Assembly (NCBI GenBank): GCA_036504855.1
Contig: DASXUL010000193.1
Location: 17,076-81,075, forward strand
Direction of reading: 5' to 3'
DNA length: 64,000 bases
Source of the DNA: DASXUL01 sp036504855
GTDB taxonomy: Bacteria; Armatimonadota; DTGP01; JAKQQT01
Made by a program: the position numbers and the translations under genes. The first letter of the stretch is position 1. The number at the start of each line of letters is the position of its first letter. Positions 16,550 through 27,700 of this stretch are shown here, in pieces. The notes below the pieces were generated by a model that saw only the letters and a program-made list of their open reading frames with translations, ran no database searches and was not told the origin of the DNA.

Positions 16550-17878
16550 CTACGTGATGTCGTCCTTCTTCAGCACGATCCGCTTCTCGATCACGCGAGC
16601 GCCGTTCTTGCCGGGGACGAAGTCGGACTTCGCCGAGATGCCCTCGCCAATCCAGCCGAGCTTGTCTTGAACGGCCTCGGGCTGGCGCCGCACGCGCGGG
16701 TCCAGGCGCACAATCAGTTCGTACTCGTTGCTGTCCAAGGGATAGAGGTCCAGCGGGTTGCGCGGCGGGTCCAGCATCGGGTCCTTGTTCAGCTCGATCT
16801 TCACCACCGGTTTGCCGCGCTCGGTGACCGTGCCATTGGCTTCCACGATGTTATAGAGGCTGCGGAACCGGGTGAGGTGCTTGCCGATCCAGGCGAAGTC
16901 ATGGGAATGCGCGGCCACGAGCTTGTCGTAGTCCTTGTCCTGCAGCACAATCTCCACGCGGGCGTTGGAGATCTCGCCGTAGTCGTCACGCATGACCGGC
17001 ATCCCGTTTAGCTTGGCGTAGACCTCCACGACGCGGGGCTCCGCTTTGCGGGTTTTCAGCGAAATCGTGATGGTCTTCTGGCGCTGCGGCAGGTTGCGGC
17101 GGTAAGCCTGACGGGTGATGACGCGGTCGCGGTTATTGCGGCAGACGTCCCGCTCCTGCTGCCAGTAGCCGATCTCGGTCTGGTCCTTCTTGCGAACGGC
17201 GTCCTCGTAGTTCTTTACGGCGAAGCTGTAGTTCTTCTGCCACTGGGCGATGCACGCGTCGATGTTGCCCTGACGCATGAGCGCATGGGCGACCATGTGG
17301 CTGATATACGGCGGCGGCGGCGTTCCGTCCGTGCCCCTATGCTTGTCGGCTTCCACGAAGGCGGGAAGGGCGGTGAAGTAGTCCTCCACCGGCCAGTCGA
17401 AGTTCGTCCAGCCCACCTGGAAGTAGAGGTCCCACACGTGGGGGTTGTTCTTCACGCCCTCATCCAGGAAGGCCAGGCCCTGCGGCACCATGCGGGGATC
17501 GCCGAAATTGTACATCAGGTGCCAGGCGCCGGTGCTGTACACGTCCACCTGATGCGGATCCAGGAAGGTGACGAGGCTGAAGTACGGAACCAGCTCCTGG
17601 TACTTGCCCTCGTGGAACAACTCGTCTGCCTTCACCCAAAGCATGCCGGCCACAACCTCGCGCATGCCGAAGAAGGAGGCGCCGAACATGTTGTTGCGAA
17701 GGCCTTCCCCGAGAGTGGTCTTTCCATGCGCGCTGTAGTAGTGCCGGGTTTTGTCCAGCTGGAGCTGGACCAGCATGGCGCACACCCACAGCACGGCCAC
17801 GATGCCGGCCACCTTGGCGTTGGACATCTGTCCGCCCTGTGAGGGCGCGGCTGTCGGTTTGTTCGCCGTGTTTGTCAT
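16550..17878 (-). CDS. Membrane-anchored protein, third gene of the ABC operon
   Basis: 442 residues. One N-terminal membrane helix (GIVAVLWVCAMLVQLQ, about 28-45) is followed by a large soluble part with TPR-like helical character (about 70-250: VKADELFHEGKYQELVPYF, GLAFLDEGVKNNPHVWDLYF) and a basic, beta-rich C-terminal half. The family is not named by me. Its ATG overlaps the permease stop (ATGA), so it is translationally coupled to an ABC-2 exporter and probably serves as an accessory subunit outside the membrane. An upstream extension of the frame is unsupported. Confidence 0.75.
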   Translation of the reverse strand: MTNTANKPTAAPSQGGQMSNAKVAGIVAVLWVCAMLVQLQLDKTRHYYSAHGKTTLGEGLRNNMFGASFFGMREVVAGMLWVKADELFHEGKYQELVPYFSLVTFLDPHQVDVYSTGAWHLMYNFGDPRMVPQGLAFLDEGVKNNPHVWDLYFQVGWTNFDWPVEDYFTALPAFVEADKHRGTDGTPPPPYISHMVAHALMRQGNIDACIAQWQKNYSFAVKNYEDAVRKKDQTEIGYWQQERDVCRNNRDRVITRQAYRRNLPQRQKTITISLKTRKAEPRVVEVYAKLNGMPVMRDDYGEISNARVEIVLQDKDYDKLVAAHSHDFAWIGKHLTRFRSLYNIVEANGTVTERGKPVVKIELNKDPMLDPPRNPLDLYPLDSNEYELIVRLDPRVRRQPEAVQDKLGWIGEGISAKSDFVPGKNGARVIEKRIVLKKDDIT

Positions 17879-18687
17879 ACTTCCTTCCGGCTGAAAATAG
17901 CGGATGCCAGAACCATGACCACGGCGCACCAGAGGATCCCGTACAGCGCCACGAGGAACACGTCCTGCGAGGGGCTTGGGATCTCGCGCCAGTTCTGCAT
18001 GTGGATCAGGCTGTTGGTAACGTTGAAGTTGTAGATGTTCGGGATCGCCAGGTGCATGAACTTCGCCAGCCACTGGATGTAAGGCACCGGCGTGGCCTTC
18101 GCCACGTCCTGCCAGAACTCGCTCACCATCCCCATGATGTAGATGGCGAAGCAAACCGCCACGTTGATGTTGCGGCTCACAACCAGGCTGAGGAAGATGC
18201 TGAAACCGGCCAGCAATACGAATTGCAGGTAGAGCAGCAGCACGCCCGCCAGAAGCGGCGTCTCAAGCTGCCCCGTTTTGAGGAACACCAGCACTAACAG
18301 CGCCACACCCATCAGCGCTATGTTCACGCCCAGAGCCAGGCTCGTGCCGACGAACTTGCCCAGCACGTATTGCCACCGCCACACCGGCTTGCTGAGGATC
18401 GTGTAGATCGTCTTCTTGTCCACGTCGCTCGGAATCAGGTCGAACGACAGGAAGATGGAGAGCACGAGTCCGGCCAGCACGATGATGCCAAACGCCATGC
18501 TTTTGATGACGGTGACTTCAACGTTGCCGGACTGCGCCGTTTTGGACGCTATCGACCCCTGCACGCTGAGCGACGCGAACAACTGTGACAGGACGATGAA
18601 GATCAGCGTGGTGAAGAGCACGTAGAGCCCGATCCGCTTCCGGATCGCCTCCCCAAACGTGCCGCGGGCAATCACCCAAGTGTTCAT
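17875..18687 (-). CDS. ABC-2 type transporter permease
   Basis: 270 residues with six predicted membrane helices. The first pair flanks a periplasmic loop (FASLSVQGSIAS...), and the conserved cytoplasmic SKPVWRWQYVLGKFVG is the usual ABC-2 coupling segment. It starts 14 nt downstream of the ATPase gene. It would pair with that ATPase to move an unknown substrate outward. Its stop overlaps the start of the next gene by 4 nt. Confidence 0.88.
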   Translation of the reverse strand: MNTWVIARGTFGEAIRKRIGLYVLFTTLIFIVLSQLFASLSVQGSIASKTAQSGNVEVTVIKSMAFGIIVLAGLVLSIFLSFDLIPSDVDKKTIYTILSKPVWRWQYVLGKFVGTSLALGVNIALMGVALLVLVFLKTGQLETPLLAGVLLLYLQFVLLAGFSIFLSLVVSRNINVAVCFAIYIMGMVSEFWQDVAKATPVPYIQWLAKFMHLAIPNIYNFNVTNSLIHMQNWREIPSPSQDVFLVALYGILWCAVVMVLASAIFSRKEV

Positions 18688-18701
18688 GTTAATAGCTCCA
18701 C

Positions 18702-19664
<963 letters not shown>

Positions 19665-19778
19665 GGGCCGCTCCTGGCGGGGGCATATTGCGCCCGTCCG
19701 CTCCTGCACACAAAAAAACGCGCGGAAGGCTCGCGCCCGCCGCGATACCGGTTCGGGACGTGTGCATGGTCCCTGACC

Positions 19779-19807
19779 ATCTTATTATGGCCGCGAGAAG
19801 AGGTCAA
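19779..19807 (-). promoter_or_regulatory. Sigma70-like promoter of the ABC operon
   Basis: On the minus strand TTGACC (19807-19802) and TAAGAT (19784-19779) are separated by exactly 17 bp. This is the best housekeeping-type promoter seen in the window. The rest of the 19665-20022 gap holds palindrome E3 and nothing else recognisable. Confidence 0.55.
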
Positions 19808-19892
19808 GGGCAGCGAAGACCGAGGCCTGCCTACCGAATGACGCCCCTCCGCTTTGTTGACGACGCAAAGCGCTCCCGGGTTTCGCATGTTC

Positions 19893-20015
19893 GGAACACA
19901 GAACTCAGAGATCAGAACTCAGAAAGCAGCCCGAACTTGGCTCTGCTCCCGGTGAACTGCCTCATGCGGGGCGCGCCTGTTCGGGCTGCTTTCTGAATTC
20001 TGATCCCTGAGTTCC
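19893..20015. repeat. Heptad-arm palindrome E3
   Basis: Arms read GAACTCAGAGATCAGAACTC... and its imperfect complement ending CCTGAGTTCC. The inner stem pairs AGCAGCCCGAAC with GTTCGGGCTGCT. It ends 7 nt before the stop codon of the CxxCH protein gene. Confidence 0.78.
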
Positions 20016-20022
20016 AAACGAG

Positions 20023-20373
20023 CTACTTCTTGGCCGGCTTTGATTTCGGATCGCCGGGCAGCGTGCCGGCCTTCAGCTCGGCGCCGTTCTTCACGCCGTC
20101 CTTGTCGGAATCCAGCGACTCCACCTTGCGCAACGCGGCGACGGTCAGATTCTTCGTCTTCAGTGTGGCGAGGGCCTTCTTCAGGTCCTTGCCATAGGGG
20201 TTCAGGGCGGGGCTCATGCCCACGTGGCACGTCGCGCACGCGCTGGTGGCGAGCCGTGACTTGGGCGATGGCTTGTAGCAGCCGTTCAGCACGGCAGTGT
20301 ACTGCGGGTGCGCGCTCGCGGGTAGCGCGAGCAGTGCCAGCCCGATGGCCGGCAGGATCCGATTGCGGTTCAT
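20023..20373 (-). CDS. Small exported CxxCH (c-type cytochrome-like) protein
   Basis: 116 residues. A signal peptide (MNRNRILPAIGLALLALPAS) precedes a single heme-binding motif SACATCHVGMS, then a Lys-rich region and a calcium-binding-like loop SDKDGVKNGAELKAG. It is probably a periplasmic mono-heme electron carrier or decaheme-type fragment; the distal heme ligand could be Met in the MSPALNPYG stretch. GGAGGG lies before the ATG at 20373. Two radical SAM genes, one ahbC-like (heme synthesis), lie beyond it on the same strand. Confidence 0.75.
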   Translation of the reverse strand: MNRNRILPAIGLALLALPASAHPQYTAVLNGCYKPSPKSRLATSACATCHVGMSPALNPYGKDLKKALATLKTKNLTVAALRKVESLDSDKDGVKNGAELKAGTLPGDPKSKPAKK

Positions 20374-20656
20374 CTTGCCCTCCAGATGCGATGCGCGCGG
20401 CGGGGCGCCCAACGAGCAACCCGTCACGCGTGCCTCGCGGAGCGCGAGGCGCCAATTCCGCTTACAGGATAGCCGGCCGCGCGCCGGAAAGCGTAGACGC
20501 AACGCCGATTGCGGCGTGGGCCGCACGGCGCCGGCGCAGCCGAATCCGGGGGGCCGCGAACCAACCGGATGTCGTAACCGGCCAGTAGCAACATCGGGGG
20601 AGGTTCCCGCTGACCCCTTGCTCGGGGGCAGCGAACACTGCAGCGAGGGAAACGCG
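20374..20656. other. Intergenic region upstream of the CxxCH gene
   Basis: About 280 bp, very GC-rich, without a gene that I can defend. No clear promoter, terminator or known RNA motif was found. Confidence 0.35.
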
Positions 20657-20944
20657 ATGAGAGCGATTGGTCTGGCTGCGTGCCTGTTGGCTCCGGCCAC
20701 GGCGGGTCCGGCGAGCATGCGCGAGAGAAACCCACAGCAGTTCCAACGCATCGCGGTTGCTCCCCCGGGCAGCCTCGCCCCGCATGCGATCGTGTCAGGG
20801 TGGCGTGGGAGGACCGTTGTCCTCCCAGCCGTGCCCGACGCATCCTATCACGCCACGCGTTACGACCGTTTCGGGCCGCGGGTTACAGCGCCGTCGATTG
20901 CGCGTCCGACACGGCCGGCGGGAGGCCGATCTCGGCGTCGGTGA
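20657..20944 (+). CDS. Possible small exported protein (uncertain)
   Basis: 95 residues. GAGGGA precedes the ATG by 6 nt, and the N-terminus (MRAIGLAACLLAPATAGPA) looks like a signal peptide. The remainder has no recognised domain. The last 62 bp overlap the 3' end of the ahbC-like gene on the other strand, and the C-terminus there becomes Arg-rich, as antisense frames do. It may be a chance ORF. Confidence 0.25.
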   Translation: MRAIGLAACLLAPATAGPASMRERNPQQFQRIAVAPPGSLAPHAIVSGWRGRTVVLPAVPDASYHATRYDRFGPRVTAPSIARPTRPAGGRSRRR

Positions 20945-22097
20945 GGTAGCAGCTTGGGTCCATCCCGAGCCAGTTTCCGGTGGCGGCTTCGGCGCGCGTG
21001 CGGAGGTTGCCGTTGCATACGCTCAGGAACCGGCAGTTCTGGCAGCGCTCCGGCAGGTGGGATTGGCGGTCGCGCAGGATGGCCAGCCGGGGGTCCGCGG
21101 CCTCGCTCCAGATGGCGCTGAACGGGCGCTCGCGCACGTTTCCGCACGTGTAGTGCCAGGAGAACTGATCGTAATGGACGTCGCCGGTGGGATCCACCGC
21201 GGCGATGTTGCAGCCGGAGCGGTTGCCGCCGGTGCCGCGCAGGCGTTCGGCGACGTCCATGGCGGCGTCGGGGTTCGTTTTCTCCAGTTGGAGCAGCACG
21301 TACGCGGCGTCCGAGTGGTTGCCCACGGTGAGGACTTCGAGGGAGCGACCCGCGTCGTGGAACTGGCGGGTGCGCTCGAAGATGCGGTCCACCACGGCGC
21401 GCGTTTCGTCGGAGGTCAGGTCTACCCGCTGCATGCCGCCGCCGCGTCCGGCGTAGGCGAGGTGATAGATGCAGAGGCGCTGCACGTCGTGCTTCTCGCA
21501 GAGGTCGAAGATCGGGTCCAGGTCCTGTTGGTTGAGGGCGTGGACGGTGAAGCGAAGGCCCACCTTGATGTCGCGGGCGCGGCAGCGGTCAATGGCGGCC
21601 AGCGTGCCGTCGAATGCGCCCTTCAGGCCGCGCAGCTTGTCGTGGCGGGGCTTCAGGCCGTCCACGCTGATGCCGGCGTACTTCAGGCCCAGGCCCGCCA
21701 GCCGGTCGGCCATGGCGTCATCAATCAGCAGGCCGTTGGTGGACAGGGTGGCGGAAAGGCCCAGCGACTGGGCGTAGCCAATCAATTCCGGCGTGTCGGG
21801 CCGAACAAGCGGCTCGCCGCCCGAGAAGAGCACGGCCGGGGCGCCGAAGGCCGCCAGGTCTTCCAGCATCACGCGGGCCTCGGCGTTGGTGAGCTCATCC
21901 GGCGCCGGGTCGGCCCCGGCGGAGGCGTAGCAGTGCACGCATCTGAGGTTGCAGGCCTTGGTGACGGCCCAAACCACCACCGGGCGCGGCGTATTGCCGA
22001 ACGGACCATCCGAGGGGCGTTGCGTGCGGGTATGCCCGTAGCGCAGGCGTTCGTTTCCGGCGGCGTGGCCGCAGAGCAGGTTGCTGACGCTCAGCAT
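20883..22097 (-). CDS. ahbC: Radical SAM/SPASM protein, AhbC-like (didecarboxysiroheme deacetylase)
   Basis: 404 residues. The radical SAM cluster motif is CNLRCVHC, in the context RPVVVWAVTKACNLRC. The N-terminal LSVSNLLCG..LRYG block and the C-terminal CQNCRFLSVCNGN..GMDPSCYLTDAEIG match AhbC/NirJ proteins. AhbC removes two acetate chains from didecarboxysiroheme in the siroheme-dependent heme route. The start (22097) overlaps the stop of the upstream radical SAM gene by 7 nt, so the two are translationally coupled. A NirJ-type (heme d1) role is the main alternative. No other heme-synthesis gene is in the window. Confidence 0.75.
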   Translation of the reverse strand: MLSVSNLLCGHAAGNERLRYGHTRTQRPSDGPFGNTPRPVVVWAVTKACNLRCVHCYASAGADPAPDELTNAEARVMLEDLAAFGAPAVLFSGGEPLVRPDTPELIGYAQSLGLSATLSTNGLLIDDAMADRLAGLGLKYAGISVDGLKPRHDKLRGLKGAFDGTLAAIDRCRARDIKVGLRFTVHALNQQDLDPIFDLCEKHDVQRLCIYHLAYAGRGGGMQRVDLTSDETRAVVDRIFERTRQFHDAGRSLEVLTVGNHSDAAYVLLQLEKTNPDAAMDVAERLRGTGGNRSGCNIAAVDPTGDVHYDQFSWHYTCGNVRERPFSAIWSEAADPRLAILRDRQSHLPERCQNCRFLSVCNGNLRTRAEAATGNWLGMDPSCYLTDAEIGLPPAVSDAQSTAL

Positions 22098-23191
22098 GAG
22101 ACGGTTTCCTTCCAGGCGGCGGGCACATACGCGCAATCCGGCTCGGCGCCCAATGGGTCACGCGTGAGGGAATAGGCGCGAGCCCGGCTTCCGCCACAGA
22201 TGCGCCGGTACTCGCAGACTCCGCACTTGCCCTTCAGAAGGTCGCCGTCGCGGAGCTGCTGCATCACGGGCGAATTCTGGTAGATGTCCACCACGCTCTG
22301 CGCGGGGAACTGCCCGCAGCGGATGGGCATGAAGCCGCTGGGGTAAACGGTTCCGGTGTGGCTGATGAAGAACACGCCCTTGCCGTCGTTGACGCCGAGG
22401 GGCGCGCGCTGCACGCGGCCCGGCGGCAGGTCGCCCGGCTGGAACATGGGGTTGCCCATCCGCTCCAGCACGAAGCGGCGGTAATGGTGCGCCTCGGTGG
22501 TCTTGATGGCGAACGGCGCCGTTTTGGCGTGGTTCCAGAGCTGCTCGAATACGGTCTCGTAGTCCTCGGGCGAAATGCGCTCCTCGGCGAGACCGCGTCC
22601 CACGGGCACGAGGAAGAACACGCTCCACAACACGATGCCGAGGCCCGCAAACCGTTCCGCCATGGCGTCGATCTGGGCCACGTTGCGCCGGGTTATGGTG
22701 GTGTTGATCTGGATCGGCATCCCCACGGCGCGGGCGTCCGCCAGGATCTCCAGCGTGCGGCTGAACGAGCCGGGCACGCCGCGAAAGGCGTCGTGGACCT
22801 CGGGATCCGCCGAATCGATGGAGAGGGCCAGGCGCGAGAGCCCGGCATCCTTGAGCTTCGCGATGGCATCCTTCGTGACCAGCGGCGTGGCGGACGGGGT
22901 CATCGCCGCGCCCACGCCGGAATCGACCGCGTGTCGAACGAGGTCATAGATGTCTGGCCGCTTCATCGGATCGCCTCCGGTGAAGATCAGGAGCGGCGGC
23001 TTGGGGAAGGAGGCGATCTGCGAGATGAGGTCCTTGCTCGCCCCATTGGAAAGCTGACGGGGATGGGCGTTCGGCATCGCGCAGGCGCGGCAGTGGGCGC
23101 ACGCGAGGTCGCAGGCGCGCGTCACCTCGTAGAACACCACGAACGGGCTGTGCGCGAAATCCTCGGTCGTATATGGGGCGGGTTGGGCCAT
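22091..23191 (-). CDS. Radical SAM/SPASM protein (BA_1875-like, TIGR04053 type)
   Basis: 366 residues. The cluster motif CDLACAHC lies in EVTRACDLACAHCRA. Further blocks are LIFTGGDPMKRPDIY, SRLALSIDSADPEVHDAFRG, WSVFFLVPVGRG, GKGVFFISHTGTVYPSGF, and the C-terminal CGVCEYRRICGGSRARAYS. This combination fits the TIGR04053 group, whose reaction is not established as far as I know. Gene coupling with the ahbC-like partner suggests a porphyrin-linked step, perhaps AhbD-like, but that is inference from context. GAGAGG stands near the ATG. Confidence 0.8.
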   Translation of the reverse strand: MAQPAPYTTEDFAHSPFVVFYEVTRACDLACAHCRACAMPNAHPRQLSNGASKDLISQIASFPKPPLLIFTGGDPMKRPDIYDLVRHAVDSGVGAAMTPSATPLVTKDAIAKLKDAGLSRLALSIDSADPEVHDAFRGVPGSFSRTLEILADARAVGMPIQINTTITRRNVAQIDAMAERFAGLGIVLWSVFFLVPVGRGLAEERISPEDYETVFEQLWNHAKTAPFAIKTTEAHHYRRFVLERMGNPMFQPGDLPPGRVQRAPLGVNDGKGVFFISHTGTVYPSGFMPIRCGQFPAQSVVDIYQNSPVMQQLRDGDLLKGKCGVCEYRRICGGSRARAYSLTRDPLGAEPDCAYVPAAWKETVSC

Positions 23192-23308
23192 GGATTACCT
23201 CTCTTCTCCCTATCAGTATGTCGCGCGCCTTCGGGGAGCGCACGGGAAGATAGGCGGAGTTGATAGTACCATGGTAACACACTCCGGGCTTGTTCGCCAC
23301 CATGCGAG

Positions 23309-24529
23309 TTAGCGGCCGGCGCCTCGGTGGGCGGCCACGGCGTCCAGGATGGCCTCGGCGAGGGCGCGCTTCGTCATGCGCGGCAGCTCGCGCGCCCCGC
23401 TGGCAGTGACCAGTGTGGCGATGTTGGTGTCCACCGCGAAGCCGGCGCCGGAAACGGTGACGTCGTTGGCCACCACCGCATCGAGGTTCTTGGCCGCCAG
23501 CTTGGCGCGGGCGTTCTCGACGAGGTTCTGGGTTTCGGCGGCGAAGCCGACGAGGGTCTGGCCGGGCTGCTTGGCTCGGCCCATCTCGGCCAGGATATCC
23601 GGCGTGCGCGCCAGTTCCAGGGTCACGGGGCCTTCGGTCTTCTTGCGCTTGTTCGGCTCCGCAACGGCCGGTCGGTAGTCGCTGACGGCGGCGGCGGCCA
23701 CCACAACGTCGGCATTCGGGAAGGCGGCCATCGCGGCCGCGCGCATCTCATCGGCGGTGACCACGCGCACGGTTTGCACGCCCGCGGGGTCCGGCAGAGC
23801 CGTGGGGCCCAGGACCAGCGTCACCTCGGCTCCGCGCGCCGCGGCGGCCTCGGCCACCGCGATGCCCATGCGTCCCGTGCTGCGGTTGGTGAGCATGCGC
23901 ACCGGGTCGATCGCCTCCTGCGTGGGCCCGGCGGTAACGAGGACTCGCGTTCCGGCGAGGGGGCCCACGCCGGCGCCGATGATGCGCAGAGCCTCCTCGA
24001 AGATCTCCTGCGGCTCCACCATGCGGCCCGGCCCCGTCTTCCCGCTGGCGAGGCGGCCCTCGGCGGGGCCGATGAAGATCGCGCCGTCCGCTTTCAGAGT
24101 CTCCGCGTTGCGTTGGGTGCGCGGGTTCAGCCACATCTGCGAGGCCATCGCCGGGGCGATGAGGAGCGGGCAGGTGGCGGCAAGGGCGGCGGCGGCCACG
24201 AAATCGCCGGCCATGCCGGAGGCGATGCGGGCCAGCGTGTCCGCCGAGCAGGGCGCCACGATGTACAGGTCGGCCGGAGTGGCGGAGCGCTCCAACACGT
24301 CTTCCCAGTTGTCGTCCGCGTTGAACATGTCCAGCGCCGGCGGGCGGTGGACGATGCCTTCAAACGTGGGCGGCCCCACGAGGCGGGCGGCGTTCGGCGT
24401 CATCAGCACGCGCACCTCGGCTCCGGCGCGCACGAGGCGGCTGCAGAGGTCCACGGCCTTGTAAGCGGCGATGGAGGCGGTTACGCCGACCATCACGGTG
24501 CGGCCGGCAAGGGGTTGAAGGCTTTCCAT
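23309..24529 (-). CDS. coaBC: CoaBC: phosphopantothenoylcysteine decarboxylase / phosphopantothenate--cysteine ligase
   Basis: 406 residues, normal for the fused enzyme, which makes 4'-phosphopantetheine in CoA synthesis. The N-terminal flavoprotein half (1-190) shows VMVGVTASIAAYKAVDL, the His of GIVHRPPALD, VAPCSADTLARIASGMAG, and a variant PAMASQMW where many homologues have Asn after PAM. The ligase half begins near VLVTAGPTQEAIDPVR and contains NRSTGRMGIAVAEAA and VVANDVTVSGAGF. It is monocistronic and divergent from the beta-helix protein gene 175 nt away. Confidence 0.93.
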   Translation of the reverse strand: MESLQPLAGRTVMVGVTASIAAYKAVDLCSRLVRAGAEVRVLMTPNAARLVGPPTFEGIVHRPPALDMFNADDNWEDVLERSATPADLYIVAPCSADTLARIASGMAGDFVAAAALAATCPLLIAPAMASQMWLNPRTQRNAETLKADGAIFIGPAEGRLASGKTGPGRMVEPQEIFEEALRIIGAGVGPLAGTRVLVTAGPTQEAIDPVRMLTNRSTGRMGIAVAEAAAARGAEVTLVLGPTALPDPAGVQTVRVVTADEMRAAAMAAFPNADVVVAAAAVSDYRPAVAEPNKRKKTEGPVTLELARTPDILAEMGRAKQPGQTLVGFAAETQNLVENARAKLAAKNLDAVVANDVTVSGAGFAVDTNIATLVTASGARELPRMTKRALAEAILDAVAAHRGAGR

Positions 24530-24634
24530 ACGGGCATGCTAAACGCCGGCGAGCCCGAATGTCGAAACCGGCTCCTGTAGACCCGTCTGGAAAGGCCGCG
24601 CTGAGCGCTCTCCCTGCTGGCCGGGTATCTGTTG

Positions 24635-24640
24635 TATAAT
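24635..24640 (+). promoter_or_regulatory. -10 element (TATAAT) before the beta-helix gene
   Basis: A consensus TATAAT lies 65 nt upstream of the start of the 1319-residue protein. No -35 match is seen at 17-bp spacing. It is in the divergent coaBC/beta-helix interval. Confidence 0.45.
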
Positions 24641-24704
24641 TGAAGCGACCGAACAGCCAACGCGGGTCACGCCCCGCACCGCCGTACACCCGGAGACGTC
24701 AACT

Positions 24705-27700
24705 ATGCACCGACCGCTTCCCGTCCGATCTTTCCTCGCTGTGTTCCGTCTACTGGTTGCTCTGGCCATCGCGGCCACGGCGGCCAGGTCCGCTACGATC
24801 TACGTCTCGCCATCTTCAACCGGCCCCACGCGAGACGGCTCTTCCTGGGCATCCGCATACGCCAGCATCAGCGAAGCGCTCGCGGCGGCGAGTTCTGGCG
24901 ATGAGATCTGGGTCGTTTCCGGAGTCTACAAGGAAGCCGTTGCCCTGCGCGAAGGGGTGGGGCTCTATGGCGGTTTCCGGGGCGACGAGGCCTCGCGCGA
25001 TGCCCGGGACGTCGCCGCCAACGTGTCCGCCATCGACGGTGAAATGAAGCGCGAGGCCGTGGTCGCCCCGGCCGGGATCACCCCCGCCGCCGTGATCGAT
25101 GGTTTCACGATTCGGAATGGCTCCGGCGGGTCGAAACAGGGCGCGGCCATCCGAGCCGTGGATGCGGCGCCCACGATTCGCAACAATGTCATCGCGGCCA
25201 ACGCGTACTCCTATGCCGGCATCTACCTGAAAGGCTCCGGCAGCCCGGTTGTGGAGGGGAACGCGTTTCGTCTCAACACCGCGAGTCGGCTGTACGGCGG
25301 GCCCGGGAACGCCGTGGTTGTGGACGGTTGCACGGCATCGATCCGCAATAACGTCTTTGAGGGAAATCGGGGCGGCGCAATCAGCGTAACGGCGGCCGGC
25401 GCGCTCATCGAATCGAACAGCGTCAACCTCGGCGCATTGTCCGTTGTCTCTCAGACGACCGCCGGCATCGCGCTGACGAACGCCACGTCCCTCGTTCGTT
25501 CCAATACCGTTCGCATGTCGTCGCCAGGCATCCAGATCACGGGAGGTTCGCCGACGATCATCGGCAATCGTGTCGCGGAGAACGTCGGGGGCATCGTGAC
25601 TAGAAATGCCAGCCCGCTGATCGAGCGGAACGATGTCCTGTGGAACACGGCGCCAAGCGGCGCGGGCATCGGCATCGTCGGCGGCGCGCCCATCGTTCGG
25701 AACAACGTCCTGTTCGGCAACGCCGGCACGTCCGTGGACTACCAGTATCCCTCCTACGGCGCTGGGATCTATTGCAAGGCGTCTGCCCCCGACGTGCCGG
25801 TCATCGCCAACAACACGCTGATCGCCAATAACAACGGCGGCGCGATCTATTGCACAGGCGGCACGCCTCTCGTCGTCAATAACTTGATCGCCTATTGCCG
25901 GTCCGCCGGCGGACCGGCATCGTCGACGAATGCGCTCTTCCGCAACAACTGCTTCTGGGACAGCGCGACCAGCGCCGCCCCACCCACTGGGCCGGATGCC
26001 AATGGGAACGTTTTCCGGGACCCCAAACTGGCCAACGCTAGTTCGGGGGACTACCGGTTGCTGCCGGACTCTCCGTGCCGGGACGCTGGAGACGACAGCG
26101 TGGTCGCCGAGGGGGAACTCGATGCGGCCAGCCAGCCCCGGCAATTGGGCGGGCACGTTGACATCGGCGCCTACGAGACCGACGGTTCCTCTTGGAGCAC
26201 GCCGCCTCGCATCGTGAGGGTGCGCCCGGATGGCGATGACGCTCTCGACGGCGCTTCGTGGGAATCGGCGAAGCGCACCCTCCGAGCGGCGGTCGACGCC
26301 GTCCAGCGCGGCGGCGGCGAAATCTGGGCGGCCTCGGGGACTTACGCGGGCGGTTTCAACCTCGGCTCGCTGTGCTCGCTCTACGGCGGTTTTGCGGGCA
26401 ACGAAACCGCGCTCGATGGACGGAGCCCGGGCACGGCGCCCACGACGATTGAAGGGCCTACGGCCGGCGCCGCCATCAGCGTGCTGCCCGCGGCAGACGC
26501 CGTGAACATCAACAGGATCACGGTCCAGGGAACCAACATCACGGGCGTGAGCATCGGAATCAGGGCCTCGGTCCGTGTCAGCGATAGTGCAATCCAGTTG
26601 ACTGGCGGGACCGGCGTGTCGGCATCGCAGCTATCGGAAGTGACGATCGTGGGAAACCGCATCCGGGGGGCCGACAACGGTATCGCGACGGCCTTCACTC
26701 AAAGCGCCGTCATCGACCGGAATCTGCTGCATGACAACAAGACCGGCATATCCTTGATAGACGGCAGCGTCACCGTGCGGAACAACGTGTTGATCGGCTG
26801 CCGTTACCAGGGCATCTCGTTGGAAGACGCCCAAGCCGTCGTCACCAACAACACGGTGGCCCAGACGACGGGGACCGATGCATATGCGACCGCTATCTAC
26901 CTGTCCGGATATGCCAAAGCGACCTTCGCGAACAACATCATCGCCTTCAACGCCGCAGGCGTCATGAGCTTGGCACAGGACACGCCCACGTTCGTGAGCA
27001 ACTGCTTCTATGGCAACGGGGCCAACGAGTTCTATGGCATCCTGAACCCCGTTGGGACGAAGGGGAACCTGCGTAAGGATCCCTTGCTCCTGGGGCTGCC
27101 GTTCGGCGGTTGGCGCCTTGGAGCGGGATCGCCATGCGTGGATGCCGGATCGGATGCCGCCGCGGCCGGCATGGACGGCGACGCCGACGGAGCGCCGCGG
27201 CTTGTCGGCGCGCATGTGGATATCGGGGCCGACGAGCAGGCCGGCTCTCCAGAACCCTTCTCTCCGCGAGTGGCCTATGTGAGCCTGGAAGGATCTGATA
27301 CGCACGATGGGGCATCGTGGCAGACGGCGAAGCGCACCATCCGCGCCGCCATGGACGCGCTGATGGCCGCGGACGGAGGCGGACAAGTTTGGGTGGCCAA
27401 CGGCTTGTATGCGGCAACGCTTCAGATCTCGAGCTTCATCCACCTGTACGGCGGTTTCGCCGGCGCCGAGACGGCCACGGAGCAGCGCAACTTCGCCGCC
27501 TCTCCCACCATCATCGACGGCCAGGGGAGCGAGCCCGTGATCTCCGCGGCGAACACCGAATCACCTTGCCGGTTCGATGGTTTCCAGGTCATCGACAGCG
27601 TCTTGCCGCCCAGCCTCGTCTTCGGGCCTCTGCTTGTCTGTGACCACTCGTCGATCACCATCGCCAACAATGCCTTCCTGGGCGATCCCGCGAGTCAGCG

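Noticed and set aside
20667..22175. A 502-codon open frame antisense to the ahbC-like gene
   Set aside because: The opposite strand carries clear radical SAM and SPASM motifs; this frame has none and is of the typical mirror composition.
23309..24529. CoaBC with Ala in place of Asn in the PAMNxxMW motif taken as an inactive enzyme
   Set aside because: Other bacterial CoaBC proteins vary at this position and the rest of both active sites is intact, so inactivity is not supported.
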